A stretch of 64,000 nt of DNA from contig BPJP01000001.1 in assembly GCA_026004675.1 (NCBI GenBank), positions 496,001 through 560,000 on the forward strand. Reading direction: 5' to 3'. Below are positions 7,810 through 16,768 of this stretch, in pieces. Made by a program: the position numbers and the translations under genes. The notes below the pieces were generated by a model that was given only the letters and a program-made list of their open reading frames with translations, ran no database searches and had not been told where the DNA came from. The stretch is from Gemmatales bacterium (GTDB lineage: Bacteria; Planctomycetota; Planctomycetia; Gemmatales; Gemmataceae). Each line of letters starts with the position of its first letter. The stretch's first letter is position 1.

Positions 7810-10440
7810 TCACGCGTCAGCTGCGAACTCGTCTTCTCCCGTTGACAGGTTCTGCAGCAAGTCCAATGCCTCTTGCGTGCCAATCATTTCCAGCACTTCA
7901 ACCGCGCGGACGGCACGCAATCGCTCGGAACTGCTCAAAGGTATTTGCAGGCTCGCAGCCAGTTTTTCAACTCGCCGTTTCGCTTCCAACGACAAGTTCT
8001 TCGATTCGAGCACCTTCCTGAGAACAGGCAGAGCCTTTTCCTCTAGCTGTGCCAACCTCGCCATGGCGTTTTGGCGAACCTGGAAGTCCTTGTCGTCGAG
8101 GCTGGCAACGAGTGCTTCGATCTCTTTGGGCATTACCGTCGACCTGGCCGGCTTGAGTCTTTCTTTCAAAAACGGCAGGGACACCTGCGGGACATCGACG
8201 AGGGCTTGCACGGCACGATCGGCTTGCTGCGGGTCCTCGGCTGCCAGATCTTGCCACAAACGTTTCAGTTCTTCAGCCGACAGGGGCGTGGTTTTCTTCT
8301 GCAGCTTGAGCAGTGCGGCCATGTCCCAGATCAAAGCGGAACCTTCTCCACCAACAGTCAGCAGCCTGGTCCCATCCTCGGTCAACTTCAGGTCGTGGAT
8401 CATATCCCGCTGGGCGTAGAATCGGCGGGCGATCCGGCCGGTTTTGGCATCGAGGATTGCCACTTCACCGTTTGCCGCACCCGCGACCAGCCATTTCGAA
8501 TCCTTTGAAAAGACTGCGGCGGTTGGCGGCGCACTTAAAGCAAATTGAAAGCGGTAGGCCAGTTTACCCGACCGTGCAGAATAAACCGAGATTCCGGACA
8601 AGGTCATGGACTCGACCAGAGCAAGGTTGGCGCCATCGGGCGAACAAATGATTTGAGAAGGATCGACGACGCCCGGCAAAGACGGACCCAGTCCAATTGA
8701 GCGAATCTTGTTTCCCTTGCTACCTCCGGGAAGGACCTCGGCCTCGTCCTTCAGCTGAAGCCGGCGACGAACTTTCCCCGTCACCAATTCGATGAAAAGC
8801 ACATTGAAACGCACAGGAACGGGAGACTGGTCGGCGAATTTAAGCTCCTTCGCCACCACGAAGCGTTCATCTGGAGTTAGGGATGCGACATTAACAGTAG
8901 TAGTTTGCGTTCTGGCTCGCCACAATTCCCGCCCCTGATCGAGATCCCAGAATGCAAGATCAAGAGTAGGTAAACTATCTACAAGCTCGTCAGTAGGCGA
9001 TGGAAGTTCGGCGAGGACGGCATGCCGTCCACTGCTGAGCGGAAACACCGCCACGACAAGCCGATCCGCCGCACGAACCGTACGCAGGTGTTTGCCACTA
9101 GCGGTGTCATACAGGTCGATTTGGCTGCGATTGCCGGACACTGTAGGCAACAGAATCGTGCGACCACCCCGCACGAAGCTGGCACCGGACACAATCGTTC
9201 CCCGCGCACGGATAGTCCGAAGCAAGTCGCCGTTGTCCGCGTTCCATAAACGAAGCGTACCGTCGCTCGATGAGGTGGCCACTCGTTTTCCGTCGGGAGA
9301 AAAACAGGCGAAGCGAAGCGCGGAACGGAACTCATCCATCATCGGAAGAGTTTTCCATGTCTTCGTATCGAGAAAGCGGACGACATTGAATCTGTCCACA
9401 ATCGCGAGCAGGCTGCCATCGGGAGAAAAACAGGCCGCTTGCCAAGAGCCACCATCGAGTTCATCAGGAATTTGCAGCCCGAATGCTTGCGGCGCCGCCT
9501 TCGAGAAGACTTTCTTGCTAGTAACGAGATCGAAAACGGCTAATTCCAAATCACTGGCCACGGCCAGCAGTCGGCTGTCTGGCGAAAACGCCAGGGCGGA
9601 TACGGACATCGCCTGGCCGAGTTGCAAATGGCGAACGGGCTTGCCCGTGTCAGCATCGCACAGTGTTAACTTGTCGGTCGCCAATACCAGCCATTTGCCA
9701 TCGGGGGAGAATCGGATCCGCCCGAGATCCTCCAGTTTACGAAAGGTTGGTTTCCCCTTTCCTGGACGCCAGATCGCGACCGATACCTGTTCCTCGCCTG
9801 TTTGGGTGAAAGTCATCACGGCAAAGGCGATTGTCTCAGCCGTTGGCGAGACTCCTACAGCAAAAACGGATCGCGATTGGCCTGGAGCTGGATTCTGCAA
9901 AGCAAGCTGGTGTAGCGTTCGACCTGTCGTCGTGTCGATCACTCGAATGGCATCATCGCAAACGAGTACGCCTTTTTTGCCATCGTGGGACAGCGCCAGC
10001 AAATGAACCCCAGGCTCGAACTTAAACTTGCGCTCCTGGCCAGTCGCCAAATCGACGCAGACAACGCCTGTTTCCTGGTCGCTTCGCAACAGCTTTTCGC
10101 CGTTCTGTGACACGTCAAGCGCGTTTGTGTTGACGGCTCCTGAGTCGATGGACAGCACGCCACCCAATGACAGCGAGCGGATTTCCCTGCCGCTGGCCAT
10201 GTCCCAGTAACGGAGTTGGTCGTCCCAGCCTGCCGTGTACAGGATGCGCCCCGTAGGGTCGAAACGAATGAGGCGGATCAAGGTGCCGTGACTGAAGCGC
10301 ACGGTACCCAGCCGGGTCAGAGCACAAGCCGGGAGCGGATCACCGAAACGATCGACGCGCGCGGAGTTTTCCGCCAGCACGGGCGCAGCGAGAAGGAAAA
10401 ACAACGCTGCGATGCCAGTCCACCGACTCGACAAAGACAT
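7810..10440 (-). CDS. Secreted WD40-repeat protein with C-terminal HEAT-like domain
   Basis: An 876-residue protein with a signal peptide (residues 1-23, ending VLAEN). Residues about 30-700 hold many degenerate WD40-type blades; repeated cores include LIRFDPTGRILYTAGWDDQLRYWD, FSPDGKWLVLATD, CFSPDGKRVATSSSDGTLRLW and FSKDSKWLVAGAANGEVAILD. From about residue 715 the sequence becomes helical, rich in Leu/Glu/Arg with paired helices (LVDVPQVSLPFLKERL, LDDKDFQVRQNAMARL), consistent with HEAT/armadillo-like repeats. Proteins of this layout are common and uncharacterised in Gemmata relatives and are presumed periplasmic or outer-surface protein-binding scaffolds. It converges with the ABC-F gene across a 74-bp gap. 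Confidence 0.87.
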   Translation of the reverse strand: MSLSSRWTGIAALFFLLAAPVLAENSARVDRFGDPLPACALTRLGTVRFSHGTLIRLIRFDPTGRILYTAGWDDQLRYWDMASGREIRSLSLGGVLSIDSGAVNTNALDVSQNGEKLLRSDQETGVVCVDLATGQERKFKFEPGVHLLALSHDGKKGVLVCDDAIRVIDTTTGRTLHQLALQNPAPGQSRSVFAVGVSPTAETIAFAVMTFTQTGEEQVSVAIWRPGKGKPTFRKLEDLGRIRFSPDGKWLVLATDKLTLCDADTGKPVRHLQLGQAMSVSALAFSPDSRLLAVASDLELAVFDLVTSKKVFSKAAPQAFGLQIPDELDGGSWQAACFSPDGSLLAIVDRFNVVRFLDTKTWKTLPMMDEFRSALRFACFSPDGKRVATSSSDGTLRLWNADNGDLLRTIRARGTIVSGASFVRGGRTILLPTVSGNRSQIDLYDTASGKHLRTVRAADRLVVAVFPLSSGRHAVLAELPSPTDELVDSLPTLDLAFWDLDQGRELWRARTQTTTVNVASLTPDERFVVAKELKFADQSPVPVRFNVLFIELVTGKVRRRLQLKDEAEVLPGGSKGNKIRSIGLGPSLPGVVDPSQIICSPDGANLALVESMTLSGISVYSARSGKLAYRFQFALSAPPTAAVFSKDSKWLVAGAANGEVAILDAKTGRIARRFYAQRDMIHDLKLTEDGTRLLTVGGEGSALIWDMAALLKLQKKTTPLSAEELKRLWQDLAAEDPQQADRAVQALVDVPQVSLPFLKERLKPARSTVMPKEIEALVASLDDKDFQVRQNAMARLAQLEEKALPVLRKVLESKNLSLEAKRRVEKLAASLQIPLSSSERLRAVRAVEVLEMIGTQEALDLLQNLSTGEDEFAADA

Positions 10441-10778
10441 GACTGCCCCTCCATTGAACGGAGAATCAAGTGAATTATTTCTATTGTAGAACGTTGAATG
10501 ACCGCCATCCGTTGGCGCGGCGGCGGAGGGCTAAGCTCCGTCCCGTCCAAGCCCCTGGAGGGACAAGCTTCTGTCCCATCCGTTCTCTTCGCATCTTACC
10601 GTCCCGACGGAGCTGGCTCCTCCAATATCCGAGGGGTGGCAATTGCTGACTAGGCCATTTCCAACCAACCTGATATCATCGCATGGAAGGCGATGCAGAT
10701 GGCGTTGACGAACCGAATCCAGCTCAATCAAGGTGTGAAACACGTTCAGATTGTCTATTCTCCTGAGAAGGAGACATT
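10441..10778. other. 338-bp intergenic region with nested palindrome
   Basis: No gene is visible between the divergent WD40 and kinase genes. The stretch must contain both promoters. It also holds the nested inverted repeat described separately at 10534-10614. A strong ribosome binding site, GAAGGAGA, lies just before the kinase ATG at 10779. Confidence 0.6.
10534..10614. repeat. Nested inverted repeat
   Basis: The outer arms AGCTCCGTC (10534-10542) and GACGGAGCT (10606-10614) are exact complements. Inside them is a second perfect hairpin, GGGACA (10560-10565), loop AGCTTC, TGTCCC (10572-10577). This looks like a folded intergenic element rather than a terminator, since no T-run follows on either strand. 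It may be one copy of a dispersed palindromic repeat. Confidence 0.55.
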
Positions 10779-13229
10779 ATGGACGGCTCAAAGGATCTGG
10801 GTGATCTCGAAACCGAGAAATGGGAACGACTGCAATCGTTGGCGGATCGATTTGAAAAAGCCTGGCAGACGGTTCATGATGTGCAAGCCGCACCGGAACT
10901 GACCCAGTTTCTACCGCCCGTCGACGATCCACTTCGGTCGGTGGTATTGCTGGAACTGGTAAAAACCGACTTGGAGATTCGTTGGCGCCGAGGCCAGCCG
11001 GCCAAAGTCGAGGATTACCTGCGTCGCTTTTCCGAACTCGGCACGTCCGATAATGTGTCAGCCAAGCTGCTATACGAAGAGTTTCGCGTTCGGCACCGGT
11101 ATGGGGATCGTCCGTCGTTGGACGAATACAAGAACCGGTTTCCCACCGTTTACGAGGAATTTGCGTCATTGGTTCGTGACCAGCCGCTGCCGACTATCGA
11201 AACGCCGAATCTTTCTGTGGCGGAGCACGAAGCGACGCGCTTGGACTCGAAGGAGGACAAGAAAAACGTCGGCATCGGCCTGTTGACTTCAGGTGATTTT
11301 CTGGCCGGGTTCACGAACTTCAAAAAGATTGGCAGTGGCGGGTTTGGCGAAGTGTATCAGGCCGAGGCGCCAGGGGGCGTGCCCGTCGCTATCAAGAAGA
11401 TTTTTCGCACGATCGACCACGACGAATCGAAGCGAGAACTCGAATCGCTCGAGCTGATCAAGAGACTCAGGCATCCTTTCTTGCTTTCCACCATCGCCTT
11501 TGCGCAGAGGGAAGACCGACTTTTCATCGTGATGGAGCTGGCTGACGGCAGCTTGCGCGATCGGCTCAAGGAATGCCGAAAGCAGGGATTGACCGGTATT
11601 CCCGTGGCCGAGTTGTACCATTATTTCCGCGAAGCAGCCGATGCCCTCGATTATTTGCATGAACAGCACGTTCTGCACCGTGACATCAAACCGGACAATA
11701 TCCTCCTCGTGCAAAAGCATGCCAAGCTAGCCGACTTTGGCCTGGCGAGGCTGCACGAAAGCGACCGTTCGGTGATGGCGAGTGGGTCAGGGACTCCGCT
11801 ATATATGCCTCCCGAGGTTTGGCGTGGCAAAGTGAGTCCGGCAAGCGATCAATACAGTCTGGCCATGACGTATTGCGAGTTGCGTCTCGATCGCCGACTT
11901 TTCGATACTCGAGACATGCTGGAGTTGATGACAGCGCATCTTGAGAAGACGCCGGATTTATCTCCGCTTCCTGAAGCCGAGCAGGAGGTGCTGTTGCGTG
12001 CGTTGGCCAAAGATCACAGCCAACGCTTTCCCACCTGTCGCCAATTCATCGAAGCCTTGGGCGCAGCTTTGACGAACGAATTGGGAAGAGGCAGCGGCAT
12101 CACCTTACCTCTGTCGTTGTCGGAAAAAAGCCAAACGACTGACCAGTCGGTCGAGACACGAACGCTTGGAAAACCGAAAACACCGTCGCTCGAACCGACC
12201 GAAGTGGCCCCATACGCTTCCATTGGGAAAGACGGAGCGCCGCTGGCCTGGCGATCGCTGCCGAAAACCAAACCCGACAACGAAGCCCAGAAGGAATCGT
12301 TGCCAGTCAAACCCAAGAGGAAGAGACGAATGGTCTTGATTTCTGGCGTCGTTTTGCTCTGCGCCGCTGTGGGAGCTTTGACGATCGCCTTGTGGGAACG
12401 AACGACCCCTTGGTTACCGAAATATGCCGAACCCGCGCCAGGCGCCACACTCGTGAATATCGGAGGGCGAGATTTTTACGATCAAATCGACGTCGTTCGC
12501 AGCGACGGCGAGGTTCGTGTCCGCTTCATGCTGATTCCCAAAAAGCGAGTGAGCGATCCGGCGACGTTTTACATCATGCGTGACAAAGTCAATGTTGCTC
12601 TGTTCAAGCGCTTCGCCAAGATACGCCCACCAAAGGACGATTCCTGGCAAACCAAAGGCGCGGTTCGCTATTTGGAGAATGGTAATGAAGTCTTCCTGAA
12701 GGCGGATAATGATCGTTTGCCGGTTTTCAACGTTTTCGTCGAAGACGCGTACTTGTTCGCGCAATGGCTGGGCGGCGACCTGCCTTCTCGCCAGCAATGG
12801 GATAAGGCAGCAGGACGGTTCGAACCAGACGCGGGACAGGGACCGTTCCAAGGTTCCTGGGATGATACCAAAACCCAGTTGAGCGAGTTGAGCGAACAAG
12901 ACAAAAAAGAAATCGCCATAGGCCGATACCATGAGGGGCCACTGGAGGCGGGCGCAGCAACACGTGATGTCTCGATATTCGGCGTGCGAGACATGGCAGG
13001 CAACGGCCAGGAATGGACGCGAGAAATCTTTGCTCCTCTCAGCGAAGAGCAGCGCGTTCCTCTTTCCAACCCCAAGAAGACGGATATGGTCTATCTTCGT
13101 GGTAGAAATTATCTCTTTCCACCTCGACCGTTGTTCTTTTCCGAGTTGAATAAGACAAAACCTGAAACGGAGTTTTATCTCAAGCCGAGTCCGACGATCA
13201 GCTTTCGGGTGGTCATCGAGACAGAATGA
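10779..13229 (+). CDS. Transmembrane Ser/Thr protein kinase with extracytoplasmic SUMF (formylglycine-enzyme-like) domain
   Basis: An 816-residue protein. Residues 1-170 are a helical N-terminus with DYLRRF and DEYKNRFP-type segments common before planctomycete kinases. The kinase domain (about 179-430) has a glycine loop GSGGFGEV, catalytic lysine K206 in VAIKK, H-R-D at 300-302, D-F-G at 319-321 and P-P-E at 344-346, so it should be active. Residues about 518-538 form one membrane helix after a K-R-K-R-R stop-transfer cluster. The C-terminal part, about 545-816, resembles the SUMF/FGE-sulfatase fold (FYIMRDKVNVALFKRF, LPSRQQWDKAAG, FGVRDMAGNGQEWTRE, ending SFRVVIETE). The active-site cysteines of true FGE are not present, so the domain is more likely a binding module. 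The start is set by a close GAAGGAGA site. Confidence 0.92.
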   Translation: MDGSKDLGDLETEKWERLQSLADRFEKAWQTVHDVQAAPELTQFLPPVDDPLRSVVLLELVKTDLEIRWRRGQPAKVEDYLRRFSELGTSDNVSAKLLYEEFRVRHRYGDRPSLDEYKNRFPTVYEEFASLVRDQPLPTIETPNLSVAEHEATRLDSKEDKKNVGIGLLTSGDFLAGFTNFKKIGSGGFGEVYQAEAPGGVPVAIKKIFRTIDHDESKRELESLELIKRLRHPFLLSTIAFAQREDRLFIVMELADGSLRDRLKECRKQGLTGIPVAELYHYFREAADALDYLHEQHVLHRDIKPDNILLVQKHAKLADFGLARLHESDRSVMASGSGTPLYMPPEVWRGKVSPASDQYSLAMTYCELRLDRRLFDTRDMLELMTAHLEKTPDLSPLPEAEQEVLLRALAKDHSQRFPTCRQFIEALGAALTNELGRGSGITLPLSLSEKSQTTDQSVETRTLGKPKTPSLEPTEVAPYASIGKDGAPLAWRSLPKTKPDNEAQKESLPVKPKRKRRMVLISGVVLLCAAVGALTIALWERTTPWLPKYAEPAPGATLVNIGGRDFYDQIDVVRSDGEVRVRFMLIPKKRVSDPATFYIMRDKVNVALFKRFAKIRPPKDDSWQTKGAVRYLENGNEVFLKADNDRLPVFNVFVEDAYLFAQWLGGDLPSRQQWDKAAGRFEPDAGQGPFQGSWDDTKTQLSELSEQDKKEIAIGRYHEGPLEAGAATRDVSIFGVRDMAGNGQEWTREIFAPLSEEQRVPLSNPKKTDMVYLRGRNYLFPPRPLFFSELNKTKPETEFYLKPSPTISFRVVIETE

Positions 13230-13230
13230 T

Positions 13231-14259
13231 CTAACGCCGGTAGCTGCCCCGTTTGGATGCCATGGAACGAGAGCCGCTCTTGTGCAAAGCGATATCGTAA
13301 TTGGCCATCGCGCGGTGCAACGCGGTGTAGTACGGTTCGTCGCCGATGGTCGCTGGTGCGAACTTCAAGCCTTGCGCCGTCATGAATTGAACGAGTTCTT
13401 CGACGCTGTTCCCCTTCGGCTGCCAGCGCGTAAAGTAGTTGCCGACGTTTGGTTCCTGCAGAATGTCAGCAGCATCGTGCAACTGCGTTACAAATCGCTT
13501 GGCTTCGACATATTGCGTGGACGAGATATCTTGAATCGACGCACGGAGCTTGCTTTCAAGCGTGCGGACCGCATCCATGAATTCGCGAAGTGTAACCGCT
13601 GAGACCATGCCCCTTTCCGCCTGGCGAGCAAGCGCTGGCAACAACTTGTCGACTTTGGAGCGTTCGTCCTGGTAATACGCACCTTGCAAGACGTATGGCC
13701 AGGGGAGCCGATCCGCCGACCGGACCAGCCCAAGCCCGGGAGAGCGCCCGGTCGTGACATTGATGTGTTTCAGGATGCTGTCGTCGATCGGGACGGGCGG
13801 AACGTATGACGACGTTGAGCTTGCGCGTTGCATGTCCAGCAGCAAATCGTTGAGCGCCTTTGCCGACCAGATTTCCGTCAAAGGGGGGTCGATTTGGCTG
13901 CGGCGTAATTGTTCCTGACGGTCTTCTTCGCGAAACTCTTCGGGGGTTGGAGTGACGGCACGTTCATACAACCATTCTTCGTATGCTTTGCGTCGGGTAT
14001 CGAGCTTTGAACGTTTCACCTGTTCTTGCATCAGATAGGCTCGTTGGACGTCAAGCATGTATTGCCCCGACGACGTGATTACGGCTGCCGGACCGACGAC
14101 CGGCGCTGTTGGTGTCGGCGACGACGGTGATGGTTTGGTGTAGGCGTTGGAGGGCGGCGGCGGTGCCACCGGTGGCCGACGACGGAACAGTTGCGCATCG
14201 GCAGCTGAGGCAAGAAGCAAAAGCCCAAAAAAGGATAAGGCAAACGTGATTCGCTTCAT
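13231..14259 (-). CDS. Secreted planctomycete protein of unknown function
   Basis: A 342-residue protein with a signal peptide (residues 1-22, ending ASAADA) and then a Pro/Ser/Thr-rich linker (about 30-60). The rest is mostly helical and charged. Recurrent features are a DVQRAYLMQEQVKRSKLDTRRK segment split over residues about 69-90, EEWLYERAVTPTPEEF, and WSAKALNDLLLDMQ. The C-terminal third contains WPYVLQGAYY and LRASIQDISSTQY. I recognise the general type from planctomycete genomes but no defined domain. It converges with the kinase gene (1-bp gap) and is followed on the same strand, upstream in the direction of transcription, by another secreted protein gene at 14368-15642. The two may be co-expressed; the 108-bp gap leaves room for a separate promoter. 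Confidence 0.78.
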   Translation of the reverse strand: MKRITFALSFFGLLLLASAADAQLFRRRPPVAPPPPSNAYTKPSPSSPTPTAPVVGPAAVITSSGQYMLDVQRAYLMQEQVKRSKLDTRRKAYEEWLYERAVTPTPEEFREEDRQEQLRRSQIDPPLTEIWSAKALNDLLLDMQRASSTSSYVPPVPIDDSILKHINVTTGRSPGLGLVRSADRLPWPYVLQGAYYQDERSKVDKLLPALARQAERGMVSAVTLREFMDAVRTLESKLRASIQDISSTQYVEAKRFVTQLHDAADILQEPNVGNYFTRWQPKGNSVEELVQFMTAQGLKFAPATIGDEPYYTALHRAMANYDIALHKSGSRSMASKRGSYRR

Positions 14260-14367
14260 CGCAGGTTCCTCTTTCTGCCGATCCGCTTCGTTAATGACTC
14301 TCTTGGATGTACCCTCAGGCAGATGGCGGCAGTTTCAATATTCCTGGCCACAACCCAACAATTCCGA

Positions 14368-15642
14368 TTACGTCGGCGGCAATTGGCCATCCGGAATCAA
14401 TTTTTTCCATGCCTTGTAACCGGCTTCGATTGTTTCTTTGTCGCCAAGCGGATCGTATTTGATGTCTCGTCCCTTCGGTACGAGGCGATAGAGATGCCAG
14501 TATGCCAGGACACGGATGGCGGTCACGTCATGACGGAGGTAAGCAGTGAGCAGCTCGTAAGTAGCTGGCTGGCGAATATCCTCAGCGGCGAAGCTGTGGG
14601 CTAGTTGGACGATCGTCTCGGCGTGGCTCGGTTTGAATTTTTCGGCGGTGGTCAAATGGCGATACAGCCGCAGATCCTGGCCAGGTGCTCTGCCAAGCCA
14701 ATGCCGAACGGCGCGTACCGCGTCTTCGCAAAGGTCGGTGTCTTTAGGCTGATTGAGAGCCTGGGTCAGATGGCGGAGATCGTCGGCGGCCGCCGCCGCA
14801 TAAACGGCAAAACGACGCTTTGCCGGGTCGTTCGACTCGAGGAAAGTTTCCACCGCTGCGCTAACAGACTGACCGACCACCAGCTTTCGGAACTGTTGCA
14901 GGCGTTGGATTTTCTGACGGAACTTGAGGCCAACCTTGAGTTTTCCAAGGTCGTCCGGTTCCGACCAGTCGGGAAGTTTAGGAAGACGGCGAGGCGTTTC
15001 AGCACCGTCGATACTGTCCCAATGTAAAAAGCAGAGTTTGGGAGGAGGATGCAACAAGTGCTCTTCGTTGCCAATTCGAACGGCCGCTCGTCCCGTCATT
15101 ACGATGACGACCGCGTCAAAAACAGGCGAATGCGAGTTTTTTCCGTCCCGGCTGAAAATGGCGCCACGCGGGCAGCGACCGTAAATTTCGACGGCGACAC
15201 GCGTGTTCGGCTCTTTTAAATTCACTGCCCAAACTTGATCGTGAAACCGCACAAGAACTTTGGCGGCTCCTCGTTTCTTTACGTTGCTGAATGCCACGCG
15301 ACCACGGTCCAGCGTGAAATCCAAGTCCACTTCTTTGTTGGCGTGAATGCGTACGGCACTATCGATCGCGGGAAACGGAGAACGTCCATCCATGTCGGCG
15401 AGAAAGCTCATCCGCATGTCGTTATCGAAACGCAACACTCCCAGCGGCAAAGCCAGTAGCAAGTCCTCTGTAAAAATCGGCTCGGCAATCCGCACCACCT
15501 GCCAGGCGGCGTTCCCCTTTTCCCGTCGAACGATCATCCCTGTAGGCGACAGGCATTTGCCGACAGCAACTCGTTTTTCTTCGCCGAAAACATTGCTGCA
15601 TGTTACAACGAAAAAAACGAACAGGATCGATCGACGGGACAT
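14368..15642 (-). CDS. Secreted protein with FecR-like beta region and helical C-terminus
   Basis: A 424-residue protein with a signal peptide (residues 1-20, ending VFGEE). Residues about 30-200 form a beta-rich region reminiscent of FecR-type domains: LLALPLGVLRFDNDMRM, AVRIHANKEVDLDFTLDRGRV, RVAVEIYGRCPRGAIF and TGRAAVRIGNEEHLLHP. A charged linker follows, then helical repeats from about 255 on (AAVETFLESNDPAKRRFAVYAA, LTAYLRHDVTAIRVLAYWHL), which look like HEAT-type units. In related planctomycete proteins the FecR-like part is thought to respond to or bind extracytoplasmic partners. No nearby sigma factor is encoded, so a classical FecR role cannot be claimed. Function is unknown. Confidence 0.75.
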   Translation of the reverse strand: MSRRSILFVFFVVTCSNVFGEEKRVAVGKCLSPTGMIVRREKGNAAWQVVRIAEPIFTEDLLLALPLGVLRFDNDMRMSFLADMDGRSPFPAIDSAVRIHANKEVDLDFTLDRGRVAFSNVKKRGAAKVLVRFHDQVWAVNLKEPNTRVAVEIYGRCPRGAIFSRDGKNSHSPVFDAVVIVMTGRAAVRIGNEEHLLHPPPKLCFLHWDSIDGAETPRRLPKLPDWSEPDDLGKLKVGLKFRQKIQRLQQFRKLVVGQSVSAAVETFLESNDPAKRRFAVYAAAAADDLRHLTQALNQPKDTDLCEDAVRAVRHWLGRAPGQDLRLYRHLTTAEKFKPSHAETIVQLAHSFAAEDIRQPATYELLTAYLRHDVTAIRVLAYWHLYRLVPKGRDIKYDPLGDKETIEAGYKAWKKLIPDGQLPPT

Positions 15643-15829
15643 ATAAACCCCTTAATGGAAGGCTGATACCAATGCGTTTCGGCTTATCATCTAAATGGAG
15701 CCTAACACTGGTTTTTGTTCGAGGCAAGGATCACTGTCGTTCCTTTTGATCTTTTGCAAAAAACCAACGCAACAACGCGCTCGCTCGGCGACGAAACTGC
15801 GAATCCCAATGGCATGAGGGAGCCAGATC

Positions 15830-16756
15830 ATGTTCATCGCACTGACTGGAGCGACTGGGTTTCTGGGCCGCTATCTTGTCGATGCCACGGTTCGGCACGG
15901 GCATAGGCTTCGCTGCTGGTATCGCCCGCAGAGCGATCGCAGCGGTTTCGATTCCGTCAGCGACGCCATCGAGTGGAGACAGGGACAACTCGGCGATGCC
16001 GACGCGACCCGCGAGTTGGTTCGAGGAGTGGAGGCAGTGGTGCATTGCGCCGTCGACTGGGAAGGTTCTGGGAACCGCCGCGTGGCAGGGCGAGAAGATG
16101 TTGTTGGCTTCGCAGAGAAAAACATCGTCGGTTCGATACGGTTGTTTGAGGAAGCGTATCGGGCGGACGTGCCCCGATTTGTCTTTATTTCCACATGTGC
16201 CGTGCACGAAGTGATTCTGGACGATCGCCCTCTCGACGAAGCCCATCCGTTGTGGCCGACGAGTCATTATGGCGCCCATAAGGCTGCTTTAGAAAAGTTT
16301 GTGCATAGCTATGGCTTGGGAAAGGGGTGGCCGATTTGTGCCCTCCGCCCTACGGGAATCTATGGCCTGGACCATCCACCCCAGGCGAGCAAATGGTTCG
16401 AGCTCGTCGGAAAAGTGGTGCGGGGCGAACCGGTGAGCTCGTCCGCGGGAGGCAAGGAAGTTCATGCCGCCGATGTCGCTCGGGCTGTCCTGTTGCTGCT
16501 GAAAGTCGACGCCGAACGAGTGGCTGGCCAGGCGTTCAACTGTTACGACCGTTACATTGCCGATCAGGATGTCGCCCGAATAGCGAAAGAAATAACCGGC
16601 AGCAACACTGTGATTGCAGATCTTAATAAGGGGCCCAAACATCAAATCGAAACAAAGAAACTGCGTGCCTTGGGAATGACCTTCGGGGGAGAGGAGTTGT
16701 TGCGAAAAACCATCGAAGAACTGGTAGCGGCGTACCAGAGGATTGCGACACAATGA
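15830..16756 (+). CDS. NAD-dependent epimerase/dehydratase (extended SDR)
   Basis: A 308-residue extended short-chain dehydrogenase. The Rossmann glycine motif G-A-T-G-F-L-G is at residues 7-13, and the catalytic Y147-x3-K151 pair lies in HYGAHKAALEKF. An early LGDADA strand and ALRPTGIYG near residue 178 fit the family, as does a substrate-binding C-terminal half. Typical substrates are nucleotide sugars or hydroxy-steroid-like compounds; nothing here identifies which. It is divergent from the secreted protein at 14368 and convergent with the histidine kinase (12-bp gap), so it is probably transcribed alone. Confidence 0.88.
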   Translation: MFIALTGATGFLGRYLVDATVRHGHRLRCWYRPQSDRSGFDSVSDAIEWRQGQLGDADATRELVRGVEAVVHCAVDWEGSGNRRVAGREDVVGFAEKNIVGSIRLFEEAYRADVPRFVFISTCAVHEVILDDRPLDEAHPLWPTSHYGAHKAALEKFVHSYGLGKGWPICALRPTGIYGLDHPPQASKWFELVGKVVRGEPVSSSAGGKEVHAADVARAVLLLLKVDAERVAGQAFNCYDRYIADQDVARIAKEITGSNTVIADLNKGPKHQIETKKLRALGMTFGGEELLRKTIEELVAAYQRIATQ

Positions 16757-16768
16757 TATGTTTGACGT

